Part shown: piece by piece, positions 7,262 through 16,431 of the stretch
Numbering within the stretch: position 1 is the stretch's first letter
How the letters are laid out: each line of letters opens with the position of its first letter
Assembly: GCA_025350505.1 (NCBI GenBank)
Contig: JANXXS010000263.1
Location: 1 to 32,119, forward strand
Origin: Burkholderiales bacterium
GTDB taxonomy: Bacteria; Pseudomonadota; Gammaproteobacteria; Burkholderiales; Burkholderiaceae_C
Length of the DNA: 32,119 bases
Reading direction: 5' to 3'
Translations under genes and position numbers: made by a program
Notes under the pieces: model-generated
The model's database searches: none
Told to the model about the DNA's origin: nothing
The model's input: only the letters and a program-made list of their open reading frames with translations

Positions 7262-8686
7262 TCAGGCGGCGAGCACCGCGTGCAGCATCGCCAGGCTGTC
7301 GTCGAGGTGGGCCGGCTCGTGCATGTTCTGTTGCAGCAAGCGGTCCATCGGCTCGTGCAGACGCACCGCGAGGTCGAGGTCGGCGTCGTGGCCGGGCGCA
7401 TAGGCGCCGAGCTGGATCAGGTCGCGCGCCTTCTGGTGCCTGGCGTGCAGCTGGCGAAAGCGCCGCGCCGATTCGAGGTGGTCGGTGCTCGCGACGTTGG
7501 TCATGACGCGCGACACCGAGCGTTCGATGTCGATCGCCGGATAGTGGCCGGCCTCGGCCAGCTCGCGCGAGAGCACGATGTGGCCGTCGAGGATGCCGCG
7601 CGCCGCGTCGGCGATCGGGTCGTTCGGGTCGTCGCCTTCCGACAGCACGGTGTAGAAGGCGGTGATCGAGCCGCCGCCAGCGACGCCGTTGCCGCTGCGC
7701 TCGCACAGCTGCGGCAGCTTGGCGAAGCAGCTCGGCGGATAGCCCTTGGTCGCGGGCGGCTCGCCGATCGCCAGCGCGATCTCGCGCTGCGCCATCGCGT
7801 AGCGGGTCAGCGAGTCCATCAGCAGCAGCACGTTCTTGCCGCGGTCGCGAAAGTGCTCGGCGATGACGGTCGCGTAGTTGGCGCCCTGCATGCGCACCAG
7901 CGGCGGCGCGTCGGCCGGCGCGGCGACGACGACAGCGCGGCGGATGCCTTCCTCGCCGAGGATGTCCTCGATGAATTCCTTGACCTCGCGGCCGCGTTCG
8001 CCGATCAGGCCGACGACGATGACGTCGGCGGCGGTATAGCGCGCCATCATGCCGAGCAGCACGCTCTTGCCGACGCCGGTGCCGGCGAACAAGCCGATGC
8101 GCTGGCCGCGGCCGACGGTGAGCATGGCGTTGATGGCGCGGATGCCGGTGTCGAGGGGTTTCCTCACCGGGTCGCGGTCCATCGCGTTGATCGGCCGGCG
8201 CGTCAGCGGCTCGTCGTGCACGTTGGCGAGCGGGCCCTTGCGGTCCATCGGCTGGCCTTGCGAATCGACGACGCGGCCGAGCAGGCCGTCGCCGACCGGC
8301 AGATGCAGCGTGCGGTCGACCGTGCGCCGCCACGGATGGCGCGCCGCGCCGAGCTTCATCGGCACCGCCGGCGCCGGCCGCGGCGCGACCAGCGCGCCGC
8401 TGGCCAAGCCGTGCACGTCGCCGGTCGGCATCAGATAGGCGCGGTCGCCGGAGAAGCCGACGACTTCGGCGACGACCGGCGGCTGGCCGTCCATGCGCAC
8501 TTCGCAGACCGAGCCTACCGGCACGCGAATGCCCGCGGCTTCGAGCACGAGGCCGGTGACGCGGACCAGCCGGCCGTAGGTCTCGAAAGGCACGGCGTCG
8601 GCGGCGAAGCTCTCCAGGTCGGCGAGATAGCGCCGCCACTTGTCGCCAGCCGACTGCTTCGCGACGATGACGGATTCGACGTTCAT
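7262..8686 (-). CDS. fliI: Flagellar export ATPase FliI
   Basis: A 474-residue F1-type ATPase. The Walker A motif is AGTGVGKS at about residues 201-208, with Walker B at [13 protein letters not shown] and the conserved [23 protein letters not shown] segment. FliI unfolds and delivers export substrates to the flagellar type III gate together with FliH and FliJ. Its ATG overlaps the fliH stop (ATGA). Full length for the family with all catalytic motifs present. Confidence 0.97.
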   Translation of the reverse strand: MNVESVIVAKQSAGDKWRRYLADLESFAADAVPFETYGRLVRVTGLVLEAAGIRVPVGSVCEVRMDGQPPVVAEVVGFSGDRAYLMPTGDVHGLASGALVAPRPAPAVPMKLGAARHPWRRTVDRTLHLPVGDGLLGRVVDSQGQPMDRKGPLANVHDEPLTRRPINAMDRDPVRKPLDTGIRAINAMLTVGRGQRIGLFAGTGVGKSVLLGMMARYTAADVIVVGLIGERGREVKEFIEDILGEEGIRRAVVVAAPADAPPLVRMQGANYATVIAEHFRDRGKNVLLLMDSLTRYAMAQREIALAIGEPPATKGYPPSCFAKLPQLCERSGNGVAGGGSITAFYTVLSEGDDPNDPIADAARGILDGHIVLSRELAEAGHYPAIDIERSVSRVMTNVASTDHLESARRFRQLHARHQKARDLIQLGAYAPGHDADLDLAVRLHEPMDRLLQQNMHEPAHLDDSLAMLHAVLAA

Positions 8687-9438
8687 GCGCGGCGATCGGG
8701 TGACGGCGCCGAGGCGGCGTCGCCGTTCCACGAATCGTCGCAGCCGAGGGCGGCCGCGGCACGGCGCCAGCGCTCGTCGATGGTCGCGTCGACGCCGCCG
8801 ATGTCGGACTCGAGCTTGCAGCCGCCGCGCGTGATCGACGAGTCGGCGACGAGGCGGGCGCCGCGCGCGGCGATCGCTTCGGCAGCCGCCGTCGCGACCA
8901 GCGCATGGTCGTCGGGATGGAGGCGGATGACGATGTGCCGGGCGCTCTGCAGCAAGGCATCGATCGCCTGCTCGGCGACCTGCGCCACGCACTCCGGCCG
9001 CGTCGTCAATTCGCTGCGCACGATGCGGCGCGCCAAATGCGTAGCGGTCGCGGCGAGGCTTTTCGCCATCTCCTGCTGCAAGGCGTCGAGCTCGGCGCCG
9101 ATCGAGGCGACCAGCGTGCCGACCTGCGTCGTCGTCTGCGCGGCGAAGCTCTGCTTGAATCCTTCGAGCGCGACCAGGCCGTCGCGATAACCGTCCTGGT
9201 AACCCGACTGGCGCGCCGCGCGCAATTGCTGCGCGACGAGCTCGGCCGGATCGACCGGCGCCGGCTCCGGCTCGCGCGGCCGCTGCGGCGAGTTGGCGGC
9301 GCCGGCCGTGCCGGAGATGTCGCCGAGCGCCCAGGCCGCGAACGAGCTCAGCTCTTCGCGCGGGATGAAGCGGGCATAGGGATTGGTGCGCGCGCCTTCG
9401 GCGGGCGGCGGCACGTTTCTCGGCTTGGATGCGGTCAT
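8683..9438 (-). CDS. fliH: Flagellar assembly protein FliH
   Basis: A 251-residue protein. The N-terminus ([20 protein letters not shown]) is typical of proteobacterial FliH. The middle is a helical GxxxG-like region ([20 protein letters not shown]), and the C-terminal domain ([50 protein letters not shown]) resembles the type III stator family. FliH dimers bind FliI and anchor it to FliN. The start is the ATG at 9438, 14 bases after the fliG stop; the much longer open frame upstream is a shadow through fliG and fliF. Confidence 0.93.
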   Translation of the reverse strand: MTASKPRNVPPPAEGARTNPYARFIPREELSSFAAWALGDISGTAGAANSPQRPREPEPAPVDPAELVAQQLRAARQSGYQDGYRDGLVALEGFKQSFAAQTTTQVGTLVASIGAELDALQQEMAKSLAATATHLARRIVRSELTTRPECVAQVAEQAIDALLQSARHIVIRLHPDDHALVATAAAEAIAARGARLVADSSITRGGCKLESDIGGVDATIDERWRRAAAALGCDDSWNGDAASAPSPDRRA

Positions 9439-9452
9439 CGCGGTGAGTGTCT

Positions 9453-10448
9453 CTAGACGAAGTCGTCGCCGCCGCCGCCGCCGAGCACGAGCTGACCTTC
9501 TTCGGCGAGCCGGCGCACGACCTTGAGCAGCTCTTTCTGCTCGGCCTCGACCTCGGCCACGCGCACCGGGCCGCGCGAGTCGAGCTCTTCGCGCAGCGTC
9601 TCCGCGGCGCGCGTCGACATGTTCTTGAAGATGCGTTCGCGCAGCTCGGGCTTGGCGCCCTTCAAGGCGATGACGAGCGACTCGCTCTGTACCTCCTTGA
9701 GCAGCGCCTGCAAGCCCTTGTCGTCGACGCGGTCGAGGTCGTCGAAGGTGAACAGGTTGTCCATGATCGACTGCGCCAGGTCGTTGTCGGCCTCGCGGAT
9801 GTAGTCGAGCGCGGCAGTCTCGATGCTCGTGCCCATCAGGTTGATCATCTCGGCCGCCGTCTTCACGCCGCCGAGCGGCGCCTTCCTGGCCTGCTCGCCG
9901 CCGGCGAGCATCTTGCTCATCACCTCGTTGAGGTCCTTCAGCGCCGAGGGCTGGATGCCGTCGAGCGTGGCGATGCGCACCAGCACCTCGTTGCGCTGGC
10001 GTTCGGCAAAGGTCTTGAGCACTGCCGCCGCCTGGTCGGAATCGAGATGCACGAGCACCGCGGCGACGATCTGCGGATGCTCGTGGCGCAGCATCTCGCC
10101 GATCGAGCCGGCGTCCATCCACTTCAGGCCTTCGATGCCCGAGATGTCGCCGCTCTGCAGGATGCGGTCGATGAGCAGATTCGCCTTGTCTTCGTCGAGC
10201 GCCTTCTTCAGCACGTTGCGCACATAGCCGCCGGTGTCGGCGACGAGCGAGCTCTGCGTGCCGGCGATGGTGCTGAACTTCTCGAGCACGCCGTCGAGGC
10301 GGTCCTTCGAGACGCTGGTCATGCGCGCGATCGTCTCGCCGAGGCTTTGCACTTCGCGCGGCGAGAGATGGCGAAACACGTTGGCCGCCTCTTCCTCGCC
10401 GAGCGACATGAGAAGGATCGCCGAGTCTTCCAGGCCTGCTTCGTCCAA
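9453..10448 (-). CDS. fliG: Flagellar motor switch protein FliG
   Basis: A 331-residue FliG with all three domains. The N-terminal domain binds FliF ([20 protein letters not shown]), the middle domain carries the [13 protein letters not shown] (EHPQ) motif for FliM, and the C-terminal torque helix has alternating charge ([18 protein letters not shown]). It starts at a TTG codon at 10448 with GGAG about 10 bases upstream. It lies 39 bases after fliF in the fliF-G-H-I-J-K operon. Confidence 0.97.
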   Translation of the reverse strand: MDEAGLEDSAILLMSLGEEEAANVFRHLSPREVQSLGETIARMTSVSKDRLDGVLEKFSTIAGTQSSLVADTGGYVRNVLKKALDEDKANLLIDRILQSGDISGIEGLKWMDAGSIGEMLRHEHPQIVAAVLVHLDSDQAAAVLKTFAERQRNEVLVRIATLDGIQPSALKDLNEVMSKMLAGGEQARKAPLGGVKTAAEMINLMGTSIETAALDYIREADNDLAQSIMDNLFTFDDLDRVDDKGLQALLKEVQSESLVIALKGAKPELRERIFKNMSTRAAETLREELDSRGPVRVAEVEAEQKELLKVVRRLAEEGQLVLGGGGGDDFV

Positions 10449-10487
10449 GGTGGTTTCTCCGGTGACGGGTGCGTGCGGCTGTGCGGC

Positions 10488-12146
10488 CTACGCGGCCTGG
10501 CCGCCGACCCAGCCGCGGACGATGCCGGCCACGGCGGCCGGGTTGTCCTTGGCGAGCAGCTTGGCGCCCTCGAGCTGGCGCAAGTAGGCGGGCGCGGGCA
10601 GCGCTTCGAGCGTCTGCGCGTCGTCGACGACGGCGTCGATGCGGGTGCCCGGCGCGGGCAGGCGCGGCGCGAAGGCGGTCTTCACCGCCGGCCGCAGCAG
10701 GCCGAAGAAGACGAGCACGGCGACGATGGCGAGCCCCGTCGGCAGGGCCGCGGCACGCACCAGGTCGATCAGCTCCGGGCTCTTCCAGAAGGGCGCTTCG
10801 ACGTTCGTGACCGGCTCGATCTTGAACGGCGCGTTGATGACCTTGACCGAATCGCCGCGCTCCTTGTTGAAGCCGATCGTCTCGCGCACCAGGGTGCTGA
10901 GCTTTTCGATCTCTTCGGTGCCGAGCGGCACCTGGGTCGACTTGCCCTTGGCATCGACGACGCTGCGGTTGTTGACGACGACGGCAGCGTTCAGACGCTT
11001 GACGTTGCCGCTCGCGTTCTTGGTCACGCGCACGGTCTTGTCGACCTCGTAGTTGGTCACCGCTTCGCGGCGGCCGTTGGCGCCGACCGAGGCGGTCGCG
11101 CCCGGCGCACCCTGCAATGGCTGCGAGGCACCGGTGAGCGGCGCGGTGGCGGCGATCGGCGGCTGGTTCGAAGCGGCACCGGGCACGCCGCTCGGCAACG
11201 CGCCGCCGGCGCCAGCGCCCTGCTCGCTGGTCTGCTGGCTGCGGATGGCGATGCTCGCCTCGGTGCCCTGGTTCGGCTTGAACTCTTCCGAGGTTGCCTC
11301 GGTCTGCGAGAAGTCGACGTCGGCGGTGACCGTGGCGCGCAGGTTGTCGGCGCCGACGATCGGCTCGAGCAGCTCGCGAATGCGCTTGGTGTAGCCCGAC
11401 TCGATCTGGTTCACGTATTGCAGCTGCTGCGCGTCGAGGCCGGCCTGTGCGCTCTCGCCGCCGGTGGTGAGCAGGGCGCCGCTCTGGTCGAGGATGCTGA
11501 CCGCCTTCGGGCTCATCTCGGGCACGCTCGAGGAGACGAGGTGGACGATGCCGGCGATCTGCGCTCGCTCGAGGGTGCGCCCGGGATGCAGCGTCAGCAG
11601 CACCGAGGCGCTCGGCTTTTGCTGCTCGCGAAAGAAACCGTTCTGGTTCGGCAAGGCCAGGTGCACGCGGGCGCTCTGCACCGCGGCGAGCGAGCCGATC
11701 GAGCGCGTCAGCTCGCCTTCGAGGCCGCGCTGGAATGTGAGCCGTTCCTGGAATTGGGTCTGGCCGAAGCGGGCGCTGTCCATCAGCTCGTAACCCGAGA
11801 CGGCGCCTTTGGGCAGACCGGCGGTGGCCATCTTCAGGCGCAGGTCGTGCACTTGTGCGGCCGGCACGAGGATCGCGCCGCCGCCTTCGGACATGCGGTA
11901 GGGCACGTTCATCTGCGCCAGCTGGGCGACGATGGCGCCGCCGTCCTTGTCGGCGAGGTTGGCGTAGAGCACCTTGTAGTCGCCGTGCGAGCTCCACATC
12001 GTCATCGCCAGCACGACGCCGGCGAGTGCCGCGATGCCTAGCCCCAAGCTCAGCTTGGCGCGCACCGGCATCGCTGCGAGGCGGCCGGTCAAGGTGGCGG
12101 GCGCGGCGTCTTGCAGGCGGTTGGGGAGGGCGACGGCGTTGTCCAT
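10488..12146 (-). CDS. fliF: Flagellar MS-ring protein FliF
   Basis: A 552-residue MS-ring protein with two membrane segments, about residues 31-50 and 455-480, flanking a large periplasmic part with the YscJ/FliF domains (KVLYANLADKDGGAIVAQLA; RVHLALPNQNGF; ASVLLTLHPGRTL). The short cytoplasmic C-terminus (AYLRQLEGAKLLAKDNPAAV) is the FliG-binding segment. FliF is the first platform assembled in the basal body. The ATG at 12146 lacks a clear ribosome site. It is the first gene of the minus-strand operon and faces fliE across a 166-base promoter region (12147-12312) in which I recognise no clear sigma-28 or sigma-54 promoter. Confidence 0.97.
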   Translation of the reverse strand: MDNAVALPNRLQDAAPATLTGRLAAMPVRAKLSLGLGIAALAGVVLAMTMWSSHGDYKVLYANLADKDGGAIVAQLAQMNVPYRMSEGGGAILVPAAQVHDLRLKMATAGLPKGAVSGYELMDSARFGQTQFQERLTFQRGLEGELTRSIGSLAAVQSARVHLALPNQNGFFREQQKPSASVLLTLHPGRTLERAQIAGIVHLVSSSVPEMSPKAVSILDQSGALLTTGGESAQAGLDAQQLQYVNQIESGYTKRIRELLEPIVGADNLRATVTADVDFSQTEATSEEFKPNQGTEASIAIRSQQTSEQGAGAGGALPSGVPGAASNQPPIAATAPLTGASQPLQGAPGATASVGANGRREAVTNYEVDKTVRVTKNASGNVKRLNAAVVVNNRSVVDAKGKSTQVPLGTEEIEKLSTLVRETIGFNKERGDSVKVINAPFKIEPVTNVEAPFWKSPELIDLVRAAALPTGLAIVAVLVFFGLLRPAVKTAFAPRLPAPGTRIDAVVDDAQTLEALPAPAYLRQLEGAKLLAKDNPAAVAGIVRGWVGGQAA

Positions 12147-12312
12147 GGGAGTTCGTGGCAGGCCGGGAGACGGCAGGAAGGACCTTGGGCTAGCGAACGA
12201 TTATTCGGATCGGCCCCTCGGCGGATGTCCGGAACAGCCGGGCATTGGCGCGCCAGTTCCCGCCACCGGCGCAGCCACCGCCTGCTTACGATGCCGGCCA
12301 AGGAGTGACCCG

Positions 12313-12636
12313 ATGAACGTCACCATGAAACCATTCGATTTCGCCGCTGCCGTGGCGCGTGCCGGCCTCGGCACCAACGGCGTGCCGCTGGCGCGGCCGG
12401 GCAGCGTCGAGGGCGCGGGCTTCCAGAAGGCGCTCGGCCAGGCGCTCGATGCCGTCAGCAAGACGCAGAACGACGCGGCGCGCATGCAGCGCGAGGTTCA
12501 GCTCGACAACCCGACTGTGAGCCTCGAGCAGACCATGGTCGCGATGCAGAAAGCGCAGATCGGCTTCCAGGCGACGCTGCAGGTCAGAAACCGCCTCGTC
12601 CAGGCGTATTCCGACATCATGTCGATGCAGGTCTAG
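12313..12636 (+). CDS. fliE: Flagellar hook-basal body protein FliE
   Basis: A 107-residue protein with the FliE C-terminal signature (NPTVSLEQTMVAMQKAQIGF then QVRNRLVQAYSDIMSMQV). FliE joins the MS ring to the proximal rod and is the first exported rod protein. The ATG at 12313 has AAGGAG about 9 bases upstream. It is transcribed away from fliF, a common arrangement in betaproteobacteria. In most relatives the fliD-S-T block lies near this side; here it is about 17.6 kb away, past the accessory genes from 12711 to 30170. Confidence 0.96.
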   Translation: MNVTMKPFDFAAAVARAGLGTNGVPLARPGSVEGAGFQKALGQALDAVSKTQNDAARMQREVQLDNPTVSLEQTMVAMQKAQIGFQATLQVRNRLVQAYSDIMSMQV

Positions 12637-12710
12637 TGGCCTCCAGTCGAATCCACAGGTCGGATATTTGCGCGACAACACACTGGCGGGCCACCCGCGC
12701 CTGCTTACGG

Positions 12711-13856
12711 TCAAGACGGCAAGCCCGCCCTTGCCGAATCGCTTAACGCCAGCTTCGAGAGCGCCTGGATTCGCTCGATCTCGGCAGCGGCACGGGCGAG
12801 GAAGATGCGGTAGATCGAATCGACCAGCATGTCGTCGCCGCGGGGCCGGGAATCGAAGAAGGCGAGGTGACCGAGCATGTGCCCGTCGCTGGCGATGATC
12901 GGCAAGCCGAGAAACGACTCCCAACCGACTTCCCGCGGGAATCGATCCGCAAGGCCGTCGCGATGAAAGCACATCCGACCTTCGCCGATCACCTCTGCGC
13001 ACGGCGTGCCTTCGAGCGCGTACTCGAAGTTGTCGGTCTGTCCGGCGGCGGCCGACCACACCGCGAGCGTGCGCACCCGGGTCGCAGGTTCGTCCGCGCA
13101 CTCGGTGATGAAGGCGCGATCGACCTCGAGCGCCCGGGCAAAGTGGCGCACCATGGCCTTGAAGAAATCCTGTCCGAATGCGCCCGATGTGCCCTCGGCC
13201 ACAGCGTCGAGGACGGTCTGCACCCGCTTCAGGCGCGTGACGTCGGTATCGATGCCGACCAGCCGGTACGGCGCGCCGCTCTCGAGACGGATCGCGACCC
13301 CGCGTGACAGCACGTTGCGCAGGCTGCCGTCCTTGTGCAGCAGTCGCATCTCGTGGTCGAAGGTATTTTCGGAGCCCGACAAGTGCTCGGTCAATGCCGC
13401 CTCGAGCGCCGGTCGATCGTCCGCATGGACCCGCGCCAGCCAGCCGGCCTTGTCGTCGGCGATCTCGTCGGACTCGAAGCCGAGCATGCCTTTCCAGCGC
13501 GGCGACAGGAAGACGGCGTTCGAGCCGAGATCCCACTCCCACAGGCCATCCTGGCTGCCACGCAGGGCCAGCCGATAGCGCTCGTCGGTGGCCCGCAGCT
13601 CGGTCTCGGCATGAGCCCGCGCGGAGTCGCTTTGCTCCGCCGCCTCGCGCTGCGCCCTGGCACGCTCTTCGACGCCGGCGAGCCGTGCCGACAAGGCCGT
13701 TTCGCGGACCCGCGCGTTGCGCTGCAACGCCCAGACCACGACGGCGGCCAGTGCGATCGCGACGATCGCCGGAGTGGCTCCGGGTCGTATCGCTCCCCAG
13801 ACCAACGCGGCCGCCAAACCGAGGAGGGGCATGAGAGTCAGCGGTTGCATGAACAT
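12711..13856 (-). CDS. Membrane PAS-GAF sensor protein without an output domain
   Basis: A 381-residue protein. Two N-terminal hydrophobic stretches (about residues 5-22 and 27-44) are followed by a short coiled coil (RAQREAAEQSDSARAHAETE), a PAS/PAC domain at ~90-210 (YRLALRGSQDGLWEWDLGSN; HEMRLLHKDGSLRNVLSRGV; LVGIDTDVTRLK), and a GAF domain at ~215-360. The protein stops there: no GGDEF, EAL, kinase or HTH follows. It begins 51 bases after the kinase stop on the same strand, so it is probably the last gene of the bufA-to-kinase run. I infer an accessory sensor for that kinase, which has no sensor domain of its own. Alternatively it is a truncated GGDEF or kinase gene. The signal is unknown. 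Confidence 0.8.
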   Translation of the reverse strand: MFMQPLTLMPLLGLAAALVWGAIRPGATPAIVAIALAAVVVWALQRNARVRETALSARLAGVEERARAQREAAEQSDSARAHAETELRATDERYRLALRGSQDGLWEWDLGSNAVFLSPRWKGMLGFESDEIADDKAGWLARVHADDRPALEAALTEHLSGSENTFDHEMRLLHKDGSLRNVLSRGVAIRLESGAPYRLVGIDTDVTRLKRVQTVLDAVAEGTSGAFGQDFFKAMVRHFARALEVDRAFITECADEPATRVRTLAVWSAAAGQTDNFEYALEGTPCAEVIGEGRMCFHRDGLADRFPREVGWESFLGLPIIASDGHMLGHLAFFDSRPRGDDMLVDSIYRIFLARAAAEIERIQALSKLALSDSARAGLPS

Positions 13857-13907
13857 CGACGGGTTCCCTTGATCCGTGTTTGAAGGCGACTCGGCATCCG
13901 ACGTCGC

Positions 13908-14909
13908 TCAGGCAGCGAGCCGGCGTGGCATGTCGCGCGCTCGTTCGGCCATCGCGTCCGGCTGCACCAAAGGAAGGTCGAAGCCGACCCGTGTGCCGCG
14001 GCCCGGCGCGCTCTCGATTCGCAGGCGGCCGTCGTGCAGCTCGGCGATGCGCCGCGCGATCGCCAGGCCGAGGCCGCCGTGGCCGCTGCCACGATGGGCG
14101 CCGCCGACGCGCTCGACCCGGTCGTACTGGTCGAACACGCCGGGCAGATCGGCGGCGGCGATTCCCTCGCCGGTGTCCGAGACGGCGACCTCGGCGCGGC
14201 TATCCGCGCGAACCGCCTCGATCATGACCGACCCTCCGGCCGGCGTGTGGCGCAACGCGTTCTCGACCAGGCTGGCGAGCAGGCGCTCGATCAGGCCGAT
14301 CTCCGCGCGGACTCGCAAGGTCGGTGCAGCAGGGTCGAGTCGGGCCTCGAGCCGCACGCCGCGGCGTCCGGCGTCGAGGGCGAACCGCTGGACCACGTCG
14401 TGGACCAGCTCGGCGAGCGCGAAGTCCTCGGCATCGGGGCGCAGGCCTTCGCCTTCGAGCCGGGTCAGCTCGAACAGGTCGGCGACCAGCCGGCCGAGCC
14501 GCTCGCTCTGCCGGGTCGCGGTTTGCAGGTAGTTTCGCGCCTCGGCGCCGTCGAGGTTGTCCTGGCGAAGCAGGAGCAGTTCGAGGTAGCCCTGCATCGC
14601 CGCCAGCGGCGTGCGCAGATCGTGCGACACGTTGGCGAGCAGCTCGCTGCGCCGGCGCATCGCGTCGGAGAGCGCTGCCGACCGCGAGCTCAGGCACTCG
14701 CCCATGCGCTCGATCTGCGCGGCCAGGCGCGAGGTCTCGTCGCCCTGCGGGTTGGCCTCGGCCAGCAGCAGCGCGCCGGAATGCCCGGTGCGCTCGAAGG
14801 CGTCGAGGGCCGCGCTCAGTCGACGCAGTCGTCGCGCCTGCAACCAGAAGACGACCAGCACCGCGGCGAGCGCAGCCGACAGTGCGGCGATGGCGAGCAG
14901 CGGGCTCAT
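13908..14909 (-). CDS. Membrane histidine kinase with no periplasmic sensor domain
   Basis: A 333-residue kinase. One N-terminal membrane segment (residues ~3-23) leads into a cytoplasmic linker (~25-85). The dimerisation domain carries His96 in NVSHDLRTPL. The ATPase domain has the N box (LLASLVENALRHTP), G1 (VSDTGEGIAAADLPGVFDQY) and G2 (GHGGLGLAIARRIAELHDG). With a single membrane pass and no periplasmic loop it cannot sense in the usual way; the downstream PAS-GAF protein could supply input. The ATG overlaps the response-regulator stop (ATGA). It should phosphorylate the OmpR-type regulator encoded just upstream. Confidence 0.92.
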   Translation of the reverse strand: MSPLLAIAALSAALAAVLVVFWLQARRLRRLSAALDAFERTGHSGALLLAEANPQGDETSRLAAQIERMGECLSSRSAALSDAMRRRSELLANVSHDLRTPLAAMQGYLELLLLRQDNLDGAEARNYLQTATRQSERLGRLVADLFELTRLEGEGLRPDAEDFALAELVHDVVQRFALDAGRRGVRLEARLDPAAPTLRVRAEIGLIERLLASLVENALRHTPAGGSVMIEAVRADSRAEVAVSDTGEGIAAADLPGVFDQYDRVERVGGAHRGSGHGGLGLAIARRIAELHDGRLRIESAPGRGTRVGFDLPLVQPDAMAERARDMPRRLAA

Positions 14910-15631
14910 CCGGCGGGCCGATCGGCGAATTTGTAGCCGACGCCCCAGACGGTCTGGATGAAGTCCGGGTTGGCCGGGTCGCGCTCGATTTTGTTGCGCA
15001 GACGGTTGATGTGGGAATTGACCGTGTGCTCGTAGCCGCTGTGGCTGTAGCCCCAGACCTGGTCGAGCAGCTGGGTGCGTGTGAAGACCCGGCCCGGGCT
15101 GCGCGCGAAGTAGGCGAGCAGCTCGAACTCCTTGGCCGTCAGCTCGACCGCCTTGCCGCCGACACGGGCTTCATGACGCTGAAGATCGATGCTGAGGCCG
15201 GCCAGCTCGATCAGCTCGGCCGCGGCGGGCGCGCTCGCTGCCGCCGTCCTGGCCGCGGCCAGTTGCTCGGCACGCCGAAGCATGCCCTTGATGCGCGCGG
15301 CCAGTTCGAGCATGCTGAACGGCTTGGTCAGGTAGTCGTCGGCGCCGAGCTCGAGCCCGAGCACACGGTCCAGCTCGGACGACTTGGCCGTCAGCATCAG
15401 GATCGGAATGTGCTGCTCCGAGGCGCGCAGGCGCCGGCAGATCTGCAGTCCATCCAGGCGCGGCAGCATGACGTCGAGGATCACCAGGTCGTAGCTTCCC
15501 GCTTGCGCTTCGGCCAGGCCGGTGACGCCGTCGGCAATGAGCCGGCTTTCGCAATCGAGCTCCGCGAGCTGCAAGGTGATCAGCCGGCCGACGTCGGGGT
15601 CGTCCTCGATGACGAGCACGTGGCGGGTCAT
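14906..15631 (-). CDS. OmpR/PhoB-family response regulator
   Basis: A 241-residue two-domain regulator. The receiver domain has the acidic pocket (EDD at 9-11), phospho-acceptor Asp53 (VILDVMLPRLDG), and the conserved Lys in LTKPF. The C-terminal winged-helix domain is clear (LTAKEFELLAYFARSPGRVF, then HTVNSHINRLRNKIE and WGVGYKF). It overlaps bufC upstream and the kinase downstream by 4 bases each, so the three are translationally coupled. Family members bind tandem direct repeats about 11 bp apart. Two such four-unit arrays lie upstream of bufA and of the cupin operon in this window, making them its most likely targets (inference). Confidence 0.94.
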   Translation of the reverse strand: MTRHVLVIEDDPDVGRLITLQLAELDCESRLIADGVTGLAEAQAGSYDLVILDVMLPRLDGLQICRRLRASEQHIPILMLTAKSSELDRVLGLELGADDYLTKPFSMLELAARIKGMLRRAEQLAAARTAAASAPAAAELIELAGLSIDLQRHEARVGGKAVELTAKEFELLAYFARSPGRVFTRTQLLDQVWGYSHSGYEHTVNSHINRLRNKIERDPANPDFIQTVWGVGYKFADRPAG

Positions 15632-16431
15632 TCGGCGTCCTCTGCGGTGGCCAGCGACCAGGCGCGAAACGAGCGAAGGGCGAGGTGCCGTCCGAGCGTC
15701 GCGGCGAAGTCGAAGTGCGCGTCGATGTCCAGTGCCGCCTGCAGGGCGACCGGGAGCGTTCGGCCCTCGGCGAGAGCGCGCAGCCAGCGTTCCTCGGCGC
15801 GGCCGAGGACGCGGAACTCGATGTCGAAACCGGAACGGGCGACCAGCAGCCGGGCGTCGCCTGCGTCGAGCGCGACGGCAGCAACGTCCTCGTCGTCGTC
15901 GTCGGACTGGTTTGCCTCCCAGATCGCCAACACAGGATAAGGTGAAGCGACGAAGCGCGACGCGAGTTGCAGATGCAGGCGAATCCGCGCCTGCGACTCG
16001 GCCGGCACCTGGGCCAGCGACGCCGGATCGAAGCAGCTGTCGTCGCTCTCGTGATAGACCTCGTGGCTCGCCCATTCGAGCGCCGCGACGTCGGCCAGGT
16101 AGGGCACGGCGCCGACCGAGGCCTGGGCGCGCAGGAAGGCCGGAAATCGATCTCCGAACGCGTGCAGGTTGCCGGAGGTGGACGGGTGCTTGTTCACATA
16201 GGCCCGCGCCAGCTGGCGAAAGAAGGCTTCGCCGACGAGGCGCGCGACGACCGGATAGACCGCGGCGAGGGCGCTGCCGAGGCTGGCGTAGAGGTTGTTG
16301 CGATAGACCTGGAGACGGCGAGTCGCAGCCACGCCGCGCGCCGGACGCAACAGCGCCGCCACGTCGTGCGAGGCGTCGCCGCGGAGCAGCGCGCCCATCA
16401 GCAACGCCTGGGTGTCATGCAGCGAGGGCAT
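15628..16431 (-). CDS. bufC: Bufferin-maturation partner BufC (DUF2063)
   Basis: A 267-residue protein of the DUF2063 family, shown by the N-terminal helical domain (ARGVAATRRLQVYRNNLYAS, VYPVVARLVGEAFFRQLARA, YVNKHPSTSGNLHAFGDRFP) and a more variable C-terminal domain. Family members recruit the peptide precursor to the DUF692 (MNIO) enzyme that modifies its cysteines. The gene overlaps bufB by 17 bases upstream and the response regulator by 4 bases downstream. The tight link between a maturation gene and a two-component system is unusual. An Asp-rich patch (SDDDDEDV, about residues 176-183) stands out. No membrane segment. Confidence 0.9.
   Translation of the reverse strand: MPSLHDTQALLMGALLRGDASHDVAALLRPARGVAATRRLQVYRNNLYASLGSALAAVYPVVARLVGEAFFRQLARAYVNKHPSTSGNLHAFGDRFPAFLRAQASVGAVPYLADVAALEWASHEVYHESDDSCFDPASLAQVPAESQARIRLHLQLASRFVASPYPVLAIWEANQSDDDDEDVAAVALDAGDARLLVARSGFDIEFRVLGRAEERWLRALAEGRTLPVALQAALDIDAHFDFAATLGRHLALRSFRAWSLATAEDAE

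Noticed and set aside
12147-12312. Sigma-28 or sigma-54 promoter between fliF and fliE
   Set aside because: No convincing TAAA/GCCGATAA or TGGC/TTGC pair with correct spacing could be found on either strand.
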